A program made the position numbers and the translations under genes. Below the pieces are notes generated by a model. That model saw nothing but the letters and a program-made list of their open reading frames with translations. It had not been told where the DNA came from and ran no database searches. From positions 5,325,431 through 5,389,430 of the forward strand of contig NZ_JAINUL010000001.1 in assembly GCF_020639365.1 (NCBI RefSeq): 64,000 bases of DNA, given 5' to 3'. Source of the DNA: Streptomyces flavotricini (GTDB taxonomy: Bacteria > Actinomycetota > Actinomycetes > Streptomycetales > Streptomycetaceae). Below, piece after piece: positions 39,766 through 48,076 of the stretch; position 1 is the stretch's first letter, and the number at the start of each line of letters is the position of its first letter.

Positions 39766-40392
39766 TTGCACCGTCGCACTGCGCTCTCCGTCTCCGCCGC
39801 CCTGCTCGTGGCGGCCCCCTTGCTGTCCGCCTGCTCGGGGCAGGCCCGGCCCGGCACCGCGGCCGTCGTGGGCGGCGAACGCATCACCACCTCCGCGCTC
39901 CAGGCCCAGGTCAACGACGTCCGGGCGGCACAGAACGAGACCGGGTCCACCGCGGCCCAGCTGATCCAGTCCTCGCCCGGCCTGGAGCGCGTCAAGCTCA
40001 ACAAGATGATCCAGACCGTCGTGCTGGAGCGCGCCGCGGAGGACGCCGGCGTGAGCGTCGGCGAAAAGGAGGTCCAGGACTTCCGCAAGGCCCAGCTGGA
40101 GAAGGCGGGCGGAGCCGAGAAGCTGACCGCGGCGGCCCTGGAGCAGGCCCAGCTGGCGCCCGGGCAGCTCGACGCCGACGCCCGGTTCAAGCTGCTGCGC
40201 GACAAGCTCTTCGACCACTACGGAAGCCAGGACAAGGCCGTCGAGAAGCTGGCGTCCGCCGCGAAGGCCCTGCACATCGAGGTGAACCCGCGCTACGGCG
40301 TCTGGGACGCGCAGCAGATCGTGCTCGGCGACCAGGACACCCCCTGGATCGTCCAGCGGACCCGGCCCGAGCAGGCCCCCGCCGGAGCCTGA
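39766..40392 (+). CDS. SurA-N-like lipoprotein (TTG start)
   Basis: 208 residues. Signal peptide LHRRTALSVSAALLVAAPL and perfect lipobox LSAC, so the mature protein is lipid-anchored outside. The body matches the SurA/PrsA N-terminal chaperone domain (AAVVGGERITTSALQAQVND; KLNKMIQTVVLERAAEDAGV; VGEKEVQDFRKAQL) but has no parvulin PPIase domain. TTG 39766 is preferred because GGAGG lies 5 bases upstream and the signal peptide begins there. It probably helps fold exported proteins. mazG follows after 28 bases, so the two may be one transcript. Confidence 0.85.
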   Translation: MHRRTALSVSAALLVAAPLLSACSGQARPGTAAVVGGERITTSALQAQVNDVRAAQNETGSTAAQLIQSSPGLERVKLNKMIQTVVLERAAEDAGVSVGEKEVQDFRKAQLEKAGGAEKLTAAALEQAQLAPGQLDADARFKLLRDKLFDHYGSQDKAVEKLASAAKALHIEVNPRYGVWDAQQIVLGDQDTPWIVQRTRPEQAPAGA

Positions 40393-40420
40393 GCCGCCCG
40401 TCCGGAGGTAGGTTCGGAGG

Positions 40421-41476
40421 GTGAACGACCACGCCGCCGAACCCGCCCCCGCCGTGCCCGCCCCCGCCCCGGTCCCCCCGGCCGGCCCCGACGCCACGGC
40501 CGCCGGCCGGATCGTCCTGCTGACCGCGAGCCACCGGGTCGCGCCGGGCCTGCTGTCCTGGCCGGCCTGGCAGAGCCTGCGCGCCGCGGACCGGGTGCTG
40601 TGCGCCGACCCGGGCCATCCGCAGCTGCCGTACCTGCGCGAGGCGGGGGTCGAGGTCGCGCACGAGAGCCCGGACGCGCAGGCGCTGGTCGAGGCCTGCG
40701 CCGGCGGCCGCACCGTCGTGGTGATCCCGTCCGGCGAGGGCGACCGGCGGCTCACCGACGGACTGGCCCGGCTCGCCGGCTCCGGCCGTGTCGACATGCC
40801 CGACCTCGAACTGCTGCCGGGCTCGTACGATCTGCCCGGCGCCCGCCTGCTCGACCTCGTCCAGGTGATGGACCGGGTCCGCCGCGAATGCCCCTGGACC
40901 TCGCGCCAGACCCACGAGGGACTGGTCAAGTACGCCATCGAGGAGTCGTACGAACTCGTCGAGGCCATCGAGGACGGGGACCGGGAGGCGCTGCGCGAGG
41001 AGCTCGGCGACGTACTCCTGCAGGTGGTCTTCCACGCCCGGATCGCCGAGGAAGGCCGTCCCGGCGATGGAGCCGAGCCGTTCTCCATCGACGACGTGGC
41101 CGGCGGCCTCGTCGAGAAGCTGATCCACCGGCACCCGCACGTCTTCGGGGACGCGGACGCGCAGACCCCGGAGGACGTGAACGCGCACTGGCAGCGCACC
41201 AAGGCGGTCGAGAAGCAGCGGGAGTCGGTCACCGACGGGATCCCGCTGGGCCAGCCCGGACTCGCGCTCGCGGCCAAGCTCGCCGGCCGGGTCCGTACGG
41301 GCGGCTTGGCCGTGGAACTGCCCCGCGGCGAGGGCATCGGCTACGAGCTGCTCGAACTGGCGGCGCGCGCCGAGGCGGCGGGCACCGACCCCGAGACCGC
41401 GCTGCGCGCGGCGGCCCGCGCCTACCGGGACGCGATCCGCGCGGCCGAGGGCGTCGGCGCGGCGGACGCCCACTGA
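40421..41476 (+). CDS. mazG: Nucleoside triphosphate pyrophosphohydrolase MazG
   Basis: 351 residues. Hydrolyses NTPs or aberrant dNTPs to NMP and pyrophosphate. The C-terminal MazG domain has RRECPWTSRQTHEGL, the metal-binding EESYELVEAIE and LREELGDVLLQVVFHA, and KLIHRHPHVFG; a second degenerate MazG-like helix set follows (GEGIGYELLELAARAEAAG). The first 150 residues resemble the tetrapyrrole-methylase-like part found in the YabN type (IVLLTASHRVAPGLLSWPAW), without a full SAM motif. GTG 40421 directly follows a GGAGG; another GGAGG lies 13 bases upstream, so a slightly later start is possible. It converges on the globin-reductase gene with a gap of only 12 bases. Confidence 0.9.
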   Translation: MNDHAAEPAPAVPAPAPVPPAGPDATAAGRIVLLTASHRVAPGLLSWPAWQSLRAADRVLCADPGHPQLPYLREAGVEVAHESPDAQALVEACAGGRTVVVIPSGEGDRRLTDGLARLAGSGRVDMPDLELLPGSYDLPGARLLDLVQVMDRVRRECPWTSRQTHEGLVKYAIEESYELVEAIEDGDREALREELGDVLLQVVFHARIAEEGRPGDGAEPFSIDDVAGGLVEKLIHRHPHVFGDADAQTPEDVNAHWQRTKAVEKQRESVTDGIPLGQPGLALAAKLAGRVRTGGLAVELPRGEGIGYELLELAARAEAAGTDPETALRAAARAYRDAIRAAEGVGAADAH

Positions 41477-41488
41477 CCTCCGGCGGTC

Positions 41489-42703
41489 CTACCGGGGCGC
41501 GCGGCCCGACGGGTTGTGCCAGTGCGGCTCGGGGCGGCCGAGGAACCACTCGCCGAAGCCGAGGGGCCGGCCGCCCGTGCCGTGGCCGGTGCCCGCGGCG
41601 GGCAGCGAGTCGTGGAAGATCCTGCCCGGCGGGGCGCCCAGCTCCTTCAGCACCCGCACGGTCTGCTCGACGAACGGCGTCGGCCCGCTGAGGTAGACGT
41701 CCTGCTCGGGCCACATGGCCCGGTGGCCGAGGGCGGTCGCGAGCCGCCCGGTGGCCTGGTCGCGGTGGAACCCGGGGGCGGGCGTGATGTAGGTGACGCC
41801 GAGCCGGCCGAAGGAGGCCGCGTACTCGTCGATCAGCGGGCGGTCGTACAGGTGCGCCGGGTCCCGGGCGACGACGAAGAGCCGTACGTCCCGGTCGGGA
41901 GGCTGCCCGGCGAGCTCCTCCACCATGGCCCGGATCGGCGCCCACCCGGTGCCCGCCGCGATGAGGCTGACGGGCCGGTCGGCGCGGCGCAGCGTCAGCT
42001 GCCCGCCGGCCGCGCCGAGCCGCAGCACCTCGCCGGGCCGGGCCTCGCGGACCAGGGCGGTGCTGAGCCGGCCGCCCTCGATGCGGCTGACGTGCAGGTC
42101 GAGGGTGCCGTCCGGGCGCGGGGCGTTCCCGATGGAGTACGTGCGCCAGACCCTGGGGACCCGCTCGCAGCTCACGCTCGCGTACTGGCCGGGGAGATGG
42201 GGGAAGGGGGCGTGCGGGCGCAGGGTCAGCACCCCGATGTCCTCCCCGTACTGGAGGTGGCGCACGATCTCGGCGTCCCACCACGGCGGGTCCTCGCCGG
42301 CCGCGGCACCGGCCGTCATGGCGTCGGCGATCAGTTGGTACGCCTCGGACCAGGCCTTCTCCACGGTCGGGGTCCAGGCCTCGCCGCAGGTCCGGGCGAG
42401 TGCGGCGAGGAGGCTGGCGCCGAGGGCCGCGTAGTGCTCGGGGCCGGCGAGGAACTTGCGGTGGTCGCGGCCGAGGTCGTGGAGATAGGGGAGCAGGCTC
42501 TCCTCGTCGTCGAGGCGGGCGACCACGTGGGTCAGCGCGGCGAAGAGCCGGTCGCGCTGGCGTTCCATGTCCTCGGCGGAGGCCGGGAAGAGCTCGCGGA
42601 TCCCGGGGTTGTGCCAGAAGAGGTGGGAGTAGAAGTACTTGACCGCGTGCTCGGCCCTTCTCTCCACCACCGCGAAGCTGCTCTTCAAGATCCTCACATC
42701 CAC
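41489..42703 (-). CDS. Flavohemoprotein-like globin-reductase
   Basis: 404 residues. N-terminal globin domain (VKYFYSHLFWHNPGIRELFP; DLGRDHRKFLAGPEHYAALG with the proximal-His region), then an FAD domain (LPGQYASVSCE; RTYSIGN) and an NAD(P) domain (LIAAGTGWAPIRAM; DVYLSGPTPFVEQT). This is the layout of flavohemoglobins that turn NO plus O2 into nitrate, though the globin half is a bit divergent. Start GTG 42703 is chosen because the globin begins there; GTG 42697 is nearly equivalent and an ATG at 42781 would add residues with no family likeness. No SD is seen, so the mRNA may be leaderless. Divergent from the P450 gene. Confidence 0.82.
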   Translation of the reverse strand: MDVRILKSSFAVVERRAEHAVKYFYSHLFWHNPGIRELFPASAEDMERQRDRLFAALTHVVARLDDEESLLPYLHDLGRDHRKFLAGPEHYAALGASLLAALARTCGEAWTPTVEKAWSEAYQLIADAMTAGAAAGEDPPWWDAEIVRHLQYGEDIGVLTLRPHAPFPHLPGQYASVSCERVPRVWRTYSIGNAPRPDGTLDLHVSRIEGGRLSTALVREARPGEVLRLGAAGGQLTLRRADRPVSLIAAGTGWAPIRAMVEELAGQPPDRDVRLFVVARDPAHLYDRPLIDEYAASFGRLGVTYITPAPGFHRDQATGRLATALGHRAMWPEQDVYLSGPTPFVEQTVRVLKELGAPPGRIFHDSLPAAGTGHGTGGRPLGFGEWFLGRPEPHWHNPSGRAPR

Positions 42704-42818
42704 AAGACCGAAAGTAGGAACGCCGGGGAAGGTGAGGTCAAGCGATGGCGGATCTGCGGACAGCCGCGGCGAACCACCCATATGGGATGGCGGTGGGCGC
42801 GCGGGATACGGTCAGCGG

Positions 42819-44102
42819 GTGCATGAGCCGATCCCCGCAGCCCCCGCAGCCCCCGAAGACGGCACCCCTCCCCAGGGCCCGACCCTGTTCGACTGGGAGT
42901 TCGCCACCGATCCGTACCCGGCGTACGCCTGGCTGCGCGAGCACTCCCCGGTGCACCGCACCAAGCTGCCGAGCGGGGTCGAGGCCTGGCTGGTCACCCG
43001 GTACGCGGACGCCCGCCAGGCCCTCGCCGACCAGCGGCTCAGCAAGAATCCGGCGCACCACGCGGAGCCGGCGCACGCCAAGGGCAAGACCGGCATCCCG
43101 GGGGAGCGCAAGGCGGAGCTGATGACGCATCTGCTCAACATCGACCCGCCGGACCACACGCGGCTGCGGCGGCTGGTGTCGAAGGCGTTCACCCCGCGCA
43201 GGGTGGCCGAGTTCACCCCGCGGGTGCAGGAGCTGACCGACCACCTCATCGAGCAGTTCGCGAGCCGGGGCGAAGCGGACCTCATCCACGAGTTCGCCTT
43301 CCCACTCCCCATCTACGCCATCTGCGAGATGCTCGGCGTACCGCGCGAGGACCAGGACGACTTCCGCGACTGGGCCGGGATGATGATCCGGCACGGCGGC
43401 GGTCCGCGCGGCGGGGTCGCCCGCTCCGTGAAGCAGATGCGGACCTATCTCGGCGAACTCATCCACCGCAAAAGGGATGATCTGGGCAACGACCTTATTT
43501 CGGACCTGATCCGCGCGAGCGACCACGGCGACCACCTGACGGAGGCCGAGGCCACCGCGATGGCCTTCATCCTCCTGTTCGCCGGATTCGAGACGACGGT
43601 CAACCTCATCGGCAACGGTGTCCACTCCCTCTTCATGAACCCGGATCAGCGCACCCGCCTCCAGGACTCCCTCGCCGCCGGCGAGAGCGGCCTGCTGGAG
43701 ACCGGCATCGAGGAACTGCTGCGCTACGACGGGCCCGTCGAGCTGGCCACCTGGCGGTTCGCCACCGAGCCGCTGACCCTCGGCGGCCAGGAGGTCGCGG
43801 CCGGTGATCCGGTGCTCGTCGTCCTCGCCGCGGCCGACCGGGACCCCGAGCGGTTCGCCGATCCGGACACCCTCGACCTCTCCCGTACCGACAACCAGCA
43901 CCTCGGATACGGGCACGGGATCCACTACTGCCTGGGCGCTCCGCTCGCACGACTTGAGGGACAGACGGCGCTTGCGACTTTGCTGACGCGTCTGCCAGAT
44001 CTGGAACTCGCTGTTCCGCCCAACGAGCTTCGCTGGCGCGGGGGTCTGATCATGCGTGGCCTGCGCACCCTTCCCGTCAAGTTCACAGCCCGAAACCCCT
44101 GA
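42819..44102 (+). CDS. Cytochrome P450, CYP107 family (CYP107U1-like)
   Basis: 427 residues. Class I bacterial P450: I-helix FILLFAGFETTVN (AGxET), K-helix EELLR, heme-binding loop YGHGIHYCLGAPLAR with the Cys ligand (Tyr where Phe is usual), and N-terminal PTLFDWEFATDPYPAY. No membrane anchor, so it needs ferredoxin and a reductase from elsewhere. Position next to rpf genes and eno matches SCO3099 (CYP107U1) in memory, a gene linked to sporulation; that link is not testable here. GTG 42819. There is no terpene, polyketide or other biosynthetic neighbour, so a core rather than cluster function is likely. Confidence 0.9.
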   Translation: MHEPIPAAPAAPEDGTPPQGPTLFDWEFATDPYPAYAWLREHSPVHRTKLPSGVEAWLVTRYADARQALADQRLSKNPAHHAEPAHAKGKTGIPGERKAELMTHLLNIDPPDHTRLRRLVSKAFTPRRVAEFTPRVQELTDHLIEQFASRGEADLIHEFAFPLPIYAICEMLGVPREDQDDFRDWAGMMIRHGGGPRGGVARSVKQMRTYLGELIHRKRDDLGNDLISDLIRASDHGDHLTEAEATAMAFILLFAGFETTVNLIGNGVHSLFMNPDQRTRLQDSLAAGESGLLETGIEELLRYDGPVELATWRFATEPLTLGGQEVAAGDPVLVVLAAADRDPERFADPDTLDLSRTDNQHLGYGHGIHYCLGAPLARLEGQTALATLLTRLPDLELAVPPNELRWRGGLIMRGLRTLPVKFTARNP

Positions 44103-44137
44103 ACGCCCGCTGACCGTAAGTCAGCCCCCGTCAAGAG

Positions 44138-44167
44138 TTGTTACTCGCGTGCTAAGACGGCTAGGTT
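44138..44167 (+). promoter_or_regulatory. Vegetative-type promoter and leader hairpin for the first rpf gene
   Basis: TTGTTA (44138-44143), 18-bp spacer, TAGGTT (44162-44167), a good HrdB-type match. A 10-bp near-perfect hairpin ACGGCTAGGT/ACCCAGCCGT (44157-44185) overlaps the -10 and the start of the leader. Confidence 0.55.
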
Positions 44168-44204
44168 CTGCCGTTACCCAGCCGTTATGCGAAAGGTGCA
44201 GCTC

Positions 44205-45242
44205 ATGCGTTCCGGGAACGGCCGCCACAGACGCCCCCGCCAGGTACCCGCGATAGTCGTCACCGCCGGGGTCACCGGTTCCGCTTTGGCTCTGCCGCTG
44301 CTCGCCGCCACCGGCGCGAGCGCAGCCGAGACCTCCACGTGGGACAAGGTCGCCGAGTGCGAGAGCGGCGGCTCCTGGAGCGCCAACTCCGGCAGCGGGT
44401 CCTACGGCGGACTTTCGTTCACGCAGGAGGAGTGGAAGGCCTCGGGCGGCCTGGAGTTCGCCGAGCGCCCCGACCTCGCCAGCCGTTCACAGCAGATCGC
44501 CGTCGCCGAGCGCGTGCTGGGCACCCAGGGCGCCCAGGCGTTCGGACACTGCTCGGAGTCGGCCGGACTGACCCAGCAGGGCCCCGCGGCGACCGTGGAC
44601 CCGGGCCTGCCCGGCACGCTCACCCCGATCGCTCCGAGCGCCTCGCGCCCCGACGACTCGGTCCCGGCCGGCGGTTCCGGCGCGAAGGCGCGCGACTTCG
44701 GCGCCCCCACCCCGGCTCCGGCCCCGGTCTTCACGCTTCCGCCGGCGCCGCTCGCGCCCAGCAGCGGACTGCCCGTCATGCCCGACCCGGACGTGCCGTC
44801 CACCTCGCCGACCGCCCCGGTGCTCCCGGGCACCCCCGGCGACCCGACGGGCCCGGGCACCCCGACCGCGCCCGCCGACCCGACCGCTCCGGGGAACGCG
44901 ACCGCGCCGGGGAACCCGACCGTGCCCGGCAGCCCGGCCGACCCGAACGCTCCCACCGCCCCCGCGGCCCCGGGCACCCCGGGTGCCACCACCGACCCGG
45001 CGGGCATCCCGGACCCCTCCGGCACCGGTAAGCACCGCGGTACGCCCGCTCTTGAGGCCCCCGTCACATCTGGCGCGGCGTCGGATCCCTCGTACACGGT
45101 CCAGGCGGGCGACAGTCTGGCGACCATCGCGTCCGCCAAGGGGGTAAAGGGCGGCTGGAACGCGCTCTACCAGGCCAACGAGCAGGTCATCGGCGATGAC
45201 GCCAATCTGATCAAGCCCGGTCAGAATCTGGATCTAAGTTAG
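44205..45242 (+). CDS. Resuscitation-promoting factor with LysM domain
   Basis: 345 residues. Signal peptide (PRQVPAIVVTAGVTGSALAL ... TGASA-AE), an Rpf lysozyme-like domain right after cleavage (WDKVAECESGGSWSANSGSG with the catalytic Glu, YGGLSFTQEEW), a 150-residue Pro/Thr/Gly/Ala linker with PGTPG-, PGNPT-type repeats, and a C-terminal LysM (YTVQAGDSLATIASAKGVKG). It cleaves peptidoglycan during germination and growth. ATG 44205 is chosen because GAAAGG stands 8 bases upstream; ATG 44187 would add 6 residues. It is tandem with a second, shorter Rpf behind a riboswitch. Confidence 0.92.
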   Translation: MRSGNGRHRRPRQVPAIVVTAGVTGSALALPLLAATGASAAETSTWDKVAECESGGSWSANSGSGSYGGLSFTQEEWKASGGLEFAERPDLASRSQQIAVAERVLGTQGAQAFGHCSESAGLTQQGPAATVDPGLPGTLTPIAPSASRPDDSVPAGGSGAKARDFGAPTPAPAPVFTLPPAPLAPSSGLPVMPDPDVPSTSPTAPVLPGTPGDPTGPGTPTAPADPTAPGNATAPGNPTVPGSPADPNAPTAPAAPGTPGATTDPAGIPDPSGTGKHRGTPALEAPVTSGAASDPSYTVQAGDSLATIASAKGVKGGWNALYQANEQVIGDDANLIKPGQNLDLS

Positions 45243-45479
45243 AAACAGCGGCACTTCGGACATCCGGAAAAGGCTGAATGTCCGTTATCTGCAAGTGAGA
45301 CATGTGTCTCTTCAGGTCAACTGGCGTGTCCCGCCCGGAGCCTTCTGCAAACCCCGCCCTCACCTGCGCAAATGCACGTAAGGAGGGCGCAAGTAGGGGC
45401 CGTTTCTCCCCGGTGTTCCTCGTTGAACATCGGGGAGAGACCTGTCTACCTTCTGAGTCGCCCGCCACCGCGGGCTCCT

Positions 45480-45630
45480 TCGACCGCATCGCCGAATCCT
45501 GCCGGCGGACGGAGGGAACAGTCGTCGCGTCAAGCGCCGAAGGCAGGAGCGGGGGAACCAAGGTAGGCGCCGGGACCGGCCGTTGAGAGACGGCAAGGAA
45601 ACGGCTAGGGGTTAAGTCGTGCGCCACGTC
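45480..45630 (+). promoter_or_regulatory. Cyclic-di-AMP (ydaO/yuaA-type) riboswitch
   Basis: Conserved blocks in the leader: ATCGCCGAATCCTGCCGG, GGAGGGAACA, GAAGGCAGGAGCGGGGGAAC with CAAGGTAGG, then AACGGCTAGGGGTTAAGTCG. These match the ydaO-yuaA core, which in Streptomyces lies upstream of rpf genes. Boundaries are approximate. Cyclic-di-AMP binding normally turns expression off. The stretch 45243-45479 before it has only a weak hairpin (CGGACAT/ATGTCCG at 45257-45284) and presumably the promoter. Confidence 0.82.
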
Positions 45631-45665
45631 GCACGGCCGGGCACTCATCAGCCCGAACCCGACAG

Positions 45666-45691
45666 CTCACCTCGTAGGCGTCGGTGAGGAG
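45666..45691 (+). promoter_or_regulatory. Hairpin overlapping the rpfA ribosome-binding site
   Basis: CTCACC (45666-45671) pairs with GGTGAG (45683-45688); the latter overlaps the SD GAGGAG (45686-45691). It lies between the riboswitch and the ATG and could couple ligand binding to translation. Confidence 0.4.
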
Positions 45692-45697
45692 AACTCC

Positions 45698-46396
45698 ATG
45701 CTGATTTCCGGCAAGGGCAAGCACCGCCGCGCCTCCAAGGCCGCTCGCATCGTCACGCTCGCCGGTGTCACCGGTGTCGTCGTCGCCGCCCCCCTGATGG
45801 CGGCCGGCTCGGCCTCCGCCGCCACCGCCGGCGAGTGGGACCGCGTCGCGCAGTGCGAGTCCGGCGGCAACTGGTCGATCAACACGGGCAACGGCTACTA
45901 CGGCGGCCTGCAGTTCTCGTCCTCGACGTGGGCCGCGTACGGCGGCAAGGCGTACGCCGCGCAGGCCAACCAGGCCTCCAAGTCGCAGCAGATAGCCATC
46001 GCCGAGAAGGTCCTCAAGGGCCAGGGCAAGGGCGCGTGGCCGTCCTGCGGCGTCGGCCTCTCCAACTCCTCTTACACCGGTGGTGGCACGACCGACACCC
46101 CGAAGAAGACGGAGACGAAGACCGAGACCAAGAAGACCCAGCCGAAGAAGACCGAGCCGAAGAAGGAGACCAAGCGCGAGACCCCCGCGCCGGTCACCCG
46201 CTCCGAGCGCTCCGAGGCCGCCCCGGTCGTGAAGACCGGCAACGGCTCGTACGAGGTCAAGCCGGGCGACACCCTGGGCACCATCGCCGAGGCCAACGGC
46301 GTCAAGGGCGGCTGGGAGAAGCTCTTCGAGCTCAACAAGGACATCGTGTCGGACGCCGACCTGATCTTCCCGGGTCAGAAGCTGAAGCTCAGCTGA
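45698..46396 (+). CDS. rpfA: Resuscitation-promoting factor RpfA type, with LysM
   Basis: 232 residues. Signal peptide (RIVTLAGVTGVVVAAPLMAA ... SASA-AT), Rpf domain (WDRVAQCESGGNWSINTGNG with catalytic Glu; YYGGLQFSSSTWAAYGG), a strongly basic-acidic linker of KKTETKTETKK-type repeats, and a LysM (YEVKPGDTLGTIAEANGVKG). It is a secreted muralytic enzyme for spore germination. It is preceded by the c-di-AMP riboswitch and a clear SD (GAGGAG, 6 bases), and followed by a strong terminator. The position next to eno and the riboswitch match rpfA (SCO3097) from memory. Confidence 0.93.
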   Translation: MLISGKGKHRRASKAARIVTLAGVTGVVVAAPLMAAGSASAATAGEWDRVAQCESGGNWSINTGNGYYGGLQFSSSTWAAYGGKAYAAQANQASKSQQIAIAEKVLKGQGKGAWPSCGVGLSNSSYTGGGTTDTPKKTETKTETKKTQPKKTEPKKETKRETPAPVTRSERSEAAPVVKTGNGSYEVKPGDTLGTIAEANGVKGGWEKLFELNKDIVSDADLIFPGQKLKLS

Positions 46397-46446
46397 ATCC
46401 TGCAGTGATGACCGCGGCCGCCCCGAGCGGCGCCGCGGCAGCCCGA

Positions 46447-46481
46447 CCGCCCGGCGCGTCTTCCCCCCACGCGCCGGGCGG
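46447..46481 (+). terminator. Terminator after rpfA
   Basis: 13-bp perfect stem CCGCCCGGCGCGT/ACGCGCCGGGCGG, 9-nt loop, 50 nt after the stop. Confidence 0.8.
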
Positions 46482-46668
46482 CGGCGTTTGTGCCGGTGGT
46501 CGAGGTCCCTATGTGCCGGAAGGCGGGTATTCGGGCCCTTTTTCGTCCCAGGGGGCGGGCGGTCGGCCGGCCGAGTGCCCGGAGCCGGTTAGGCTCTAGG
46601 CGGCGGGGCCATCCCACGGCCCGACATGCCACCGCACACCCAGCGTCACATCCCAGAAGGAGATGCTC

Positions 46669-47949
46669 GTGCCGTCCATCGACGTCGTCGTAGCCCGGGA
46701 AATCCTGGACTCCCGAGGCAACCCCACGGTCGAGGTCGAGGTGGGCCTCGACGATGGCAGCACCGGCCGTGCTGCAGTTCCGTCCGGCGCCTCCACCGGT
46801 GCCTTCGAGGCCGTCGAGCTCCGCGACGGTGACCCCAACCGTTACATGGGCAAGGGTGTCGAGAAGGCCGTCCTCGCCGTCATCGAGCAGCTCGGCCCGG
46901 AGCTCGTCGGCTACGACGCCACCGAGCAGCGCCTGATCGACCAGGCCATGATCGACCTGGACGCCACCGAGAACAAGGGCTCCCTCGGCGCCAACGCCAT
47001 CCTCGGCGTCTCCCTGGCCGTCGCGCACGCCGCGTCCGAGGCCTCGGACCTCCCGCTCTTCCGCTACCTCGGCGGCCCGAACGCGCACCTGCTGCCCGTT
47101 CCGATGATGAACATCCTCAACGGTGGGTCGCACGCCGACTCCAACGTGGACATCCAGGAGTTCATGATCGCCCCGATCGGCGCGGAGTCCTTCTCCGAGG
47201 CCCTTCGCTGGGGTGCCGAGGTCTACCACACCCTCAAGAAGGTCCTGCACACCAAGGGCCTCTCCACCGGTCTCGGCGACGAGGGCGGCTTCGCGCCGAA
47301 CCTGGAGTCCAACCGCGCCGCGCTCGACCTCATCGTCGAGGCCATCAAGCAGGCCGGCTACGTCCCGGGCAAGGACATCGCGCTCGCGCTCGACGTCGCC
47401 GCGTCCGAGTTCTACAAGGACGGCAAGTACGAGTTCGAGGGCCAGTCCCGCTCGGCCGCCGAGATGACCGAGTACTACGAGGAGCTCGTCTCCGCGTACC
47501 CGCTCGTCTCCATCGAGGACCCGCTGTTCGAGGACGACTGGGCCGGCTGGAAGATCATCACCGACCGCATCGGCTCCAAGGTGCAGATCGTCGGCGACGA
47601 CCTCTTCGTCACCAACCCGGAGCGCCTGGCCCGCGGCATCGAGGAGGGCTCCGCGAACGCCCTGCTCGTGAAGGTGAACCAGATCGGTTCGCTGACCGAG
47701 ACCCTCGACGCCGTCGAGATGGCCCAGCGCAACGGCTTCAAGTGCATGATGTCGCACCGCTCCGGCGAGACCGAGGACGTCACCATCGCCGACCTCGCCG
47801 TCGCCGTGAACTGCGGCCAGATCAAGACCGGCGCCCCGGCCCGCTCGGACCGCGTCGCCAAGTACAACCAGCTGCTGCGCATCGAGGAGATCCTCGACGA
47901 CGCCGCCGTGTACGCGGGCCGCTCCGCCTTCCCGCGCTTCAAGGGCTAA
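46669..47949 (+). CDS. eno: Enolase
   Basis: 426 residues. Glycolytic 2-phosphoglycerate dehydratase. Signatures: VVAREILDSRGNPTVEVEV, PSGASTGAFEA, LPVPMMNILNGGSHADSNVD, GLGDEGGFAPNL, SIEDPLFEDDW, VGDDLFVTNPERL, LVKVNQIGSLTET, and MMSHRSGETEDVTIADLAV. The start is GTG 46669: AAGGAG (46657-46662) directly abuts the in-frame ATG 46663 but sits 6 bases before the GTG, and the family begins MPSIDVV. Strong codon bias. A terminator with a 13-bp stem follows. Highly expressed. Confidence 0.98.
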   Translation: MPSIDVVVAREILDSRGNPTVEVEVGLDDGSTGRAAVPSGASTGAFEAVELRDGDPNRYMGKGVEKAVLAVIEQLGPELVGYDATEQRLIDQAMIDLDATENKGSLGANAILGVSLAVAHAASEASDLPLFRYLGGPNAHLLPVPMMNILNGGSHADSNVDIQEFMIAPIGAESFSEALRWGAEVYHTLKKVLHTKGLSTGLGDEGGFAPNLESNRAALDLIVEAIKQAGYVPGKDIALALDVAASEFYKDGKYEFEGQSRSAAEMTEYYEELVSAYPLVSIEDPLFEDDWAGWKIITDRIGSKVQIVGDDLFVTNPERLARGIEEGSANALLVKVNQIGSLTETLDAVEMAQRNGFKCMMSHRSGETEDVTIADLAVAVNCGQIKTGAPARSDRVAKYNQLLRIEEILDDAAVYAGRSAFPRFKG

Positions 47950-47979
47950 TCACGGCAGGCCCTCCGGGGCTGGCCTCCG

Positions 47980-48020
47980 TACGTCCCCGCACTCGGTCCC
48001 GTACCGTGTGCGGGGACGTA
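47980..48020 (+). terminator. Terminator after eno
   Basis: 13-bp perfect stem TACGTCCCCGCAC/GTGCGGGGACGTA with a 15-nt loop. Confidence 0.8.
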
Positions 48021-48076
48021 TTGCGTAGCGCGCACCACGCACCCAGGGACAGAGGGACACAGGGGAGGCGGGATCA

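Noticed and set aside
46663..46668. ATG 46663 as the start of eno.
   Set aside because: The SD AAGGAG is directly adjacent to this ATG with no spacer, while GTG 46669 has 6-base spacing and matches the family N-terminus.
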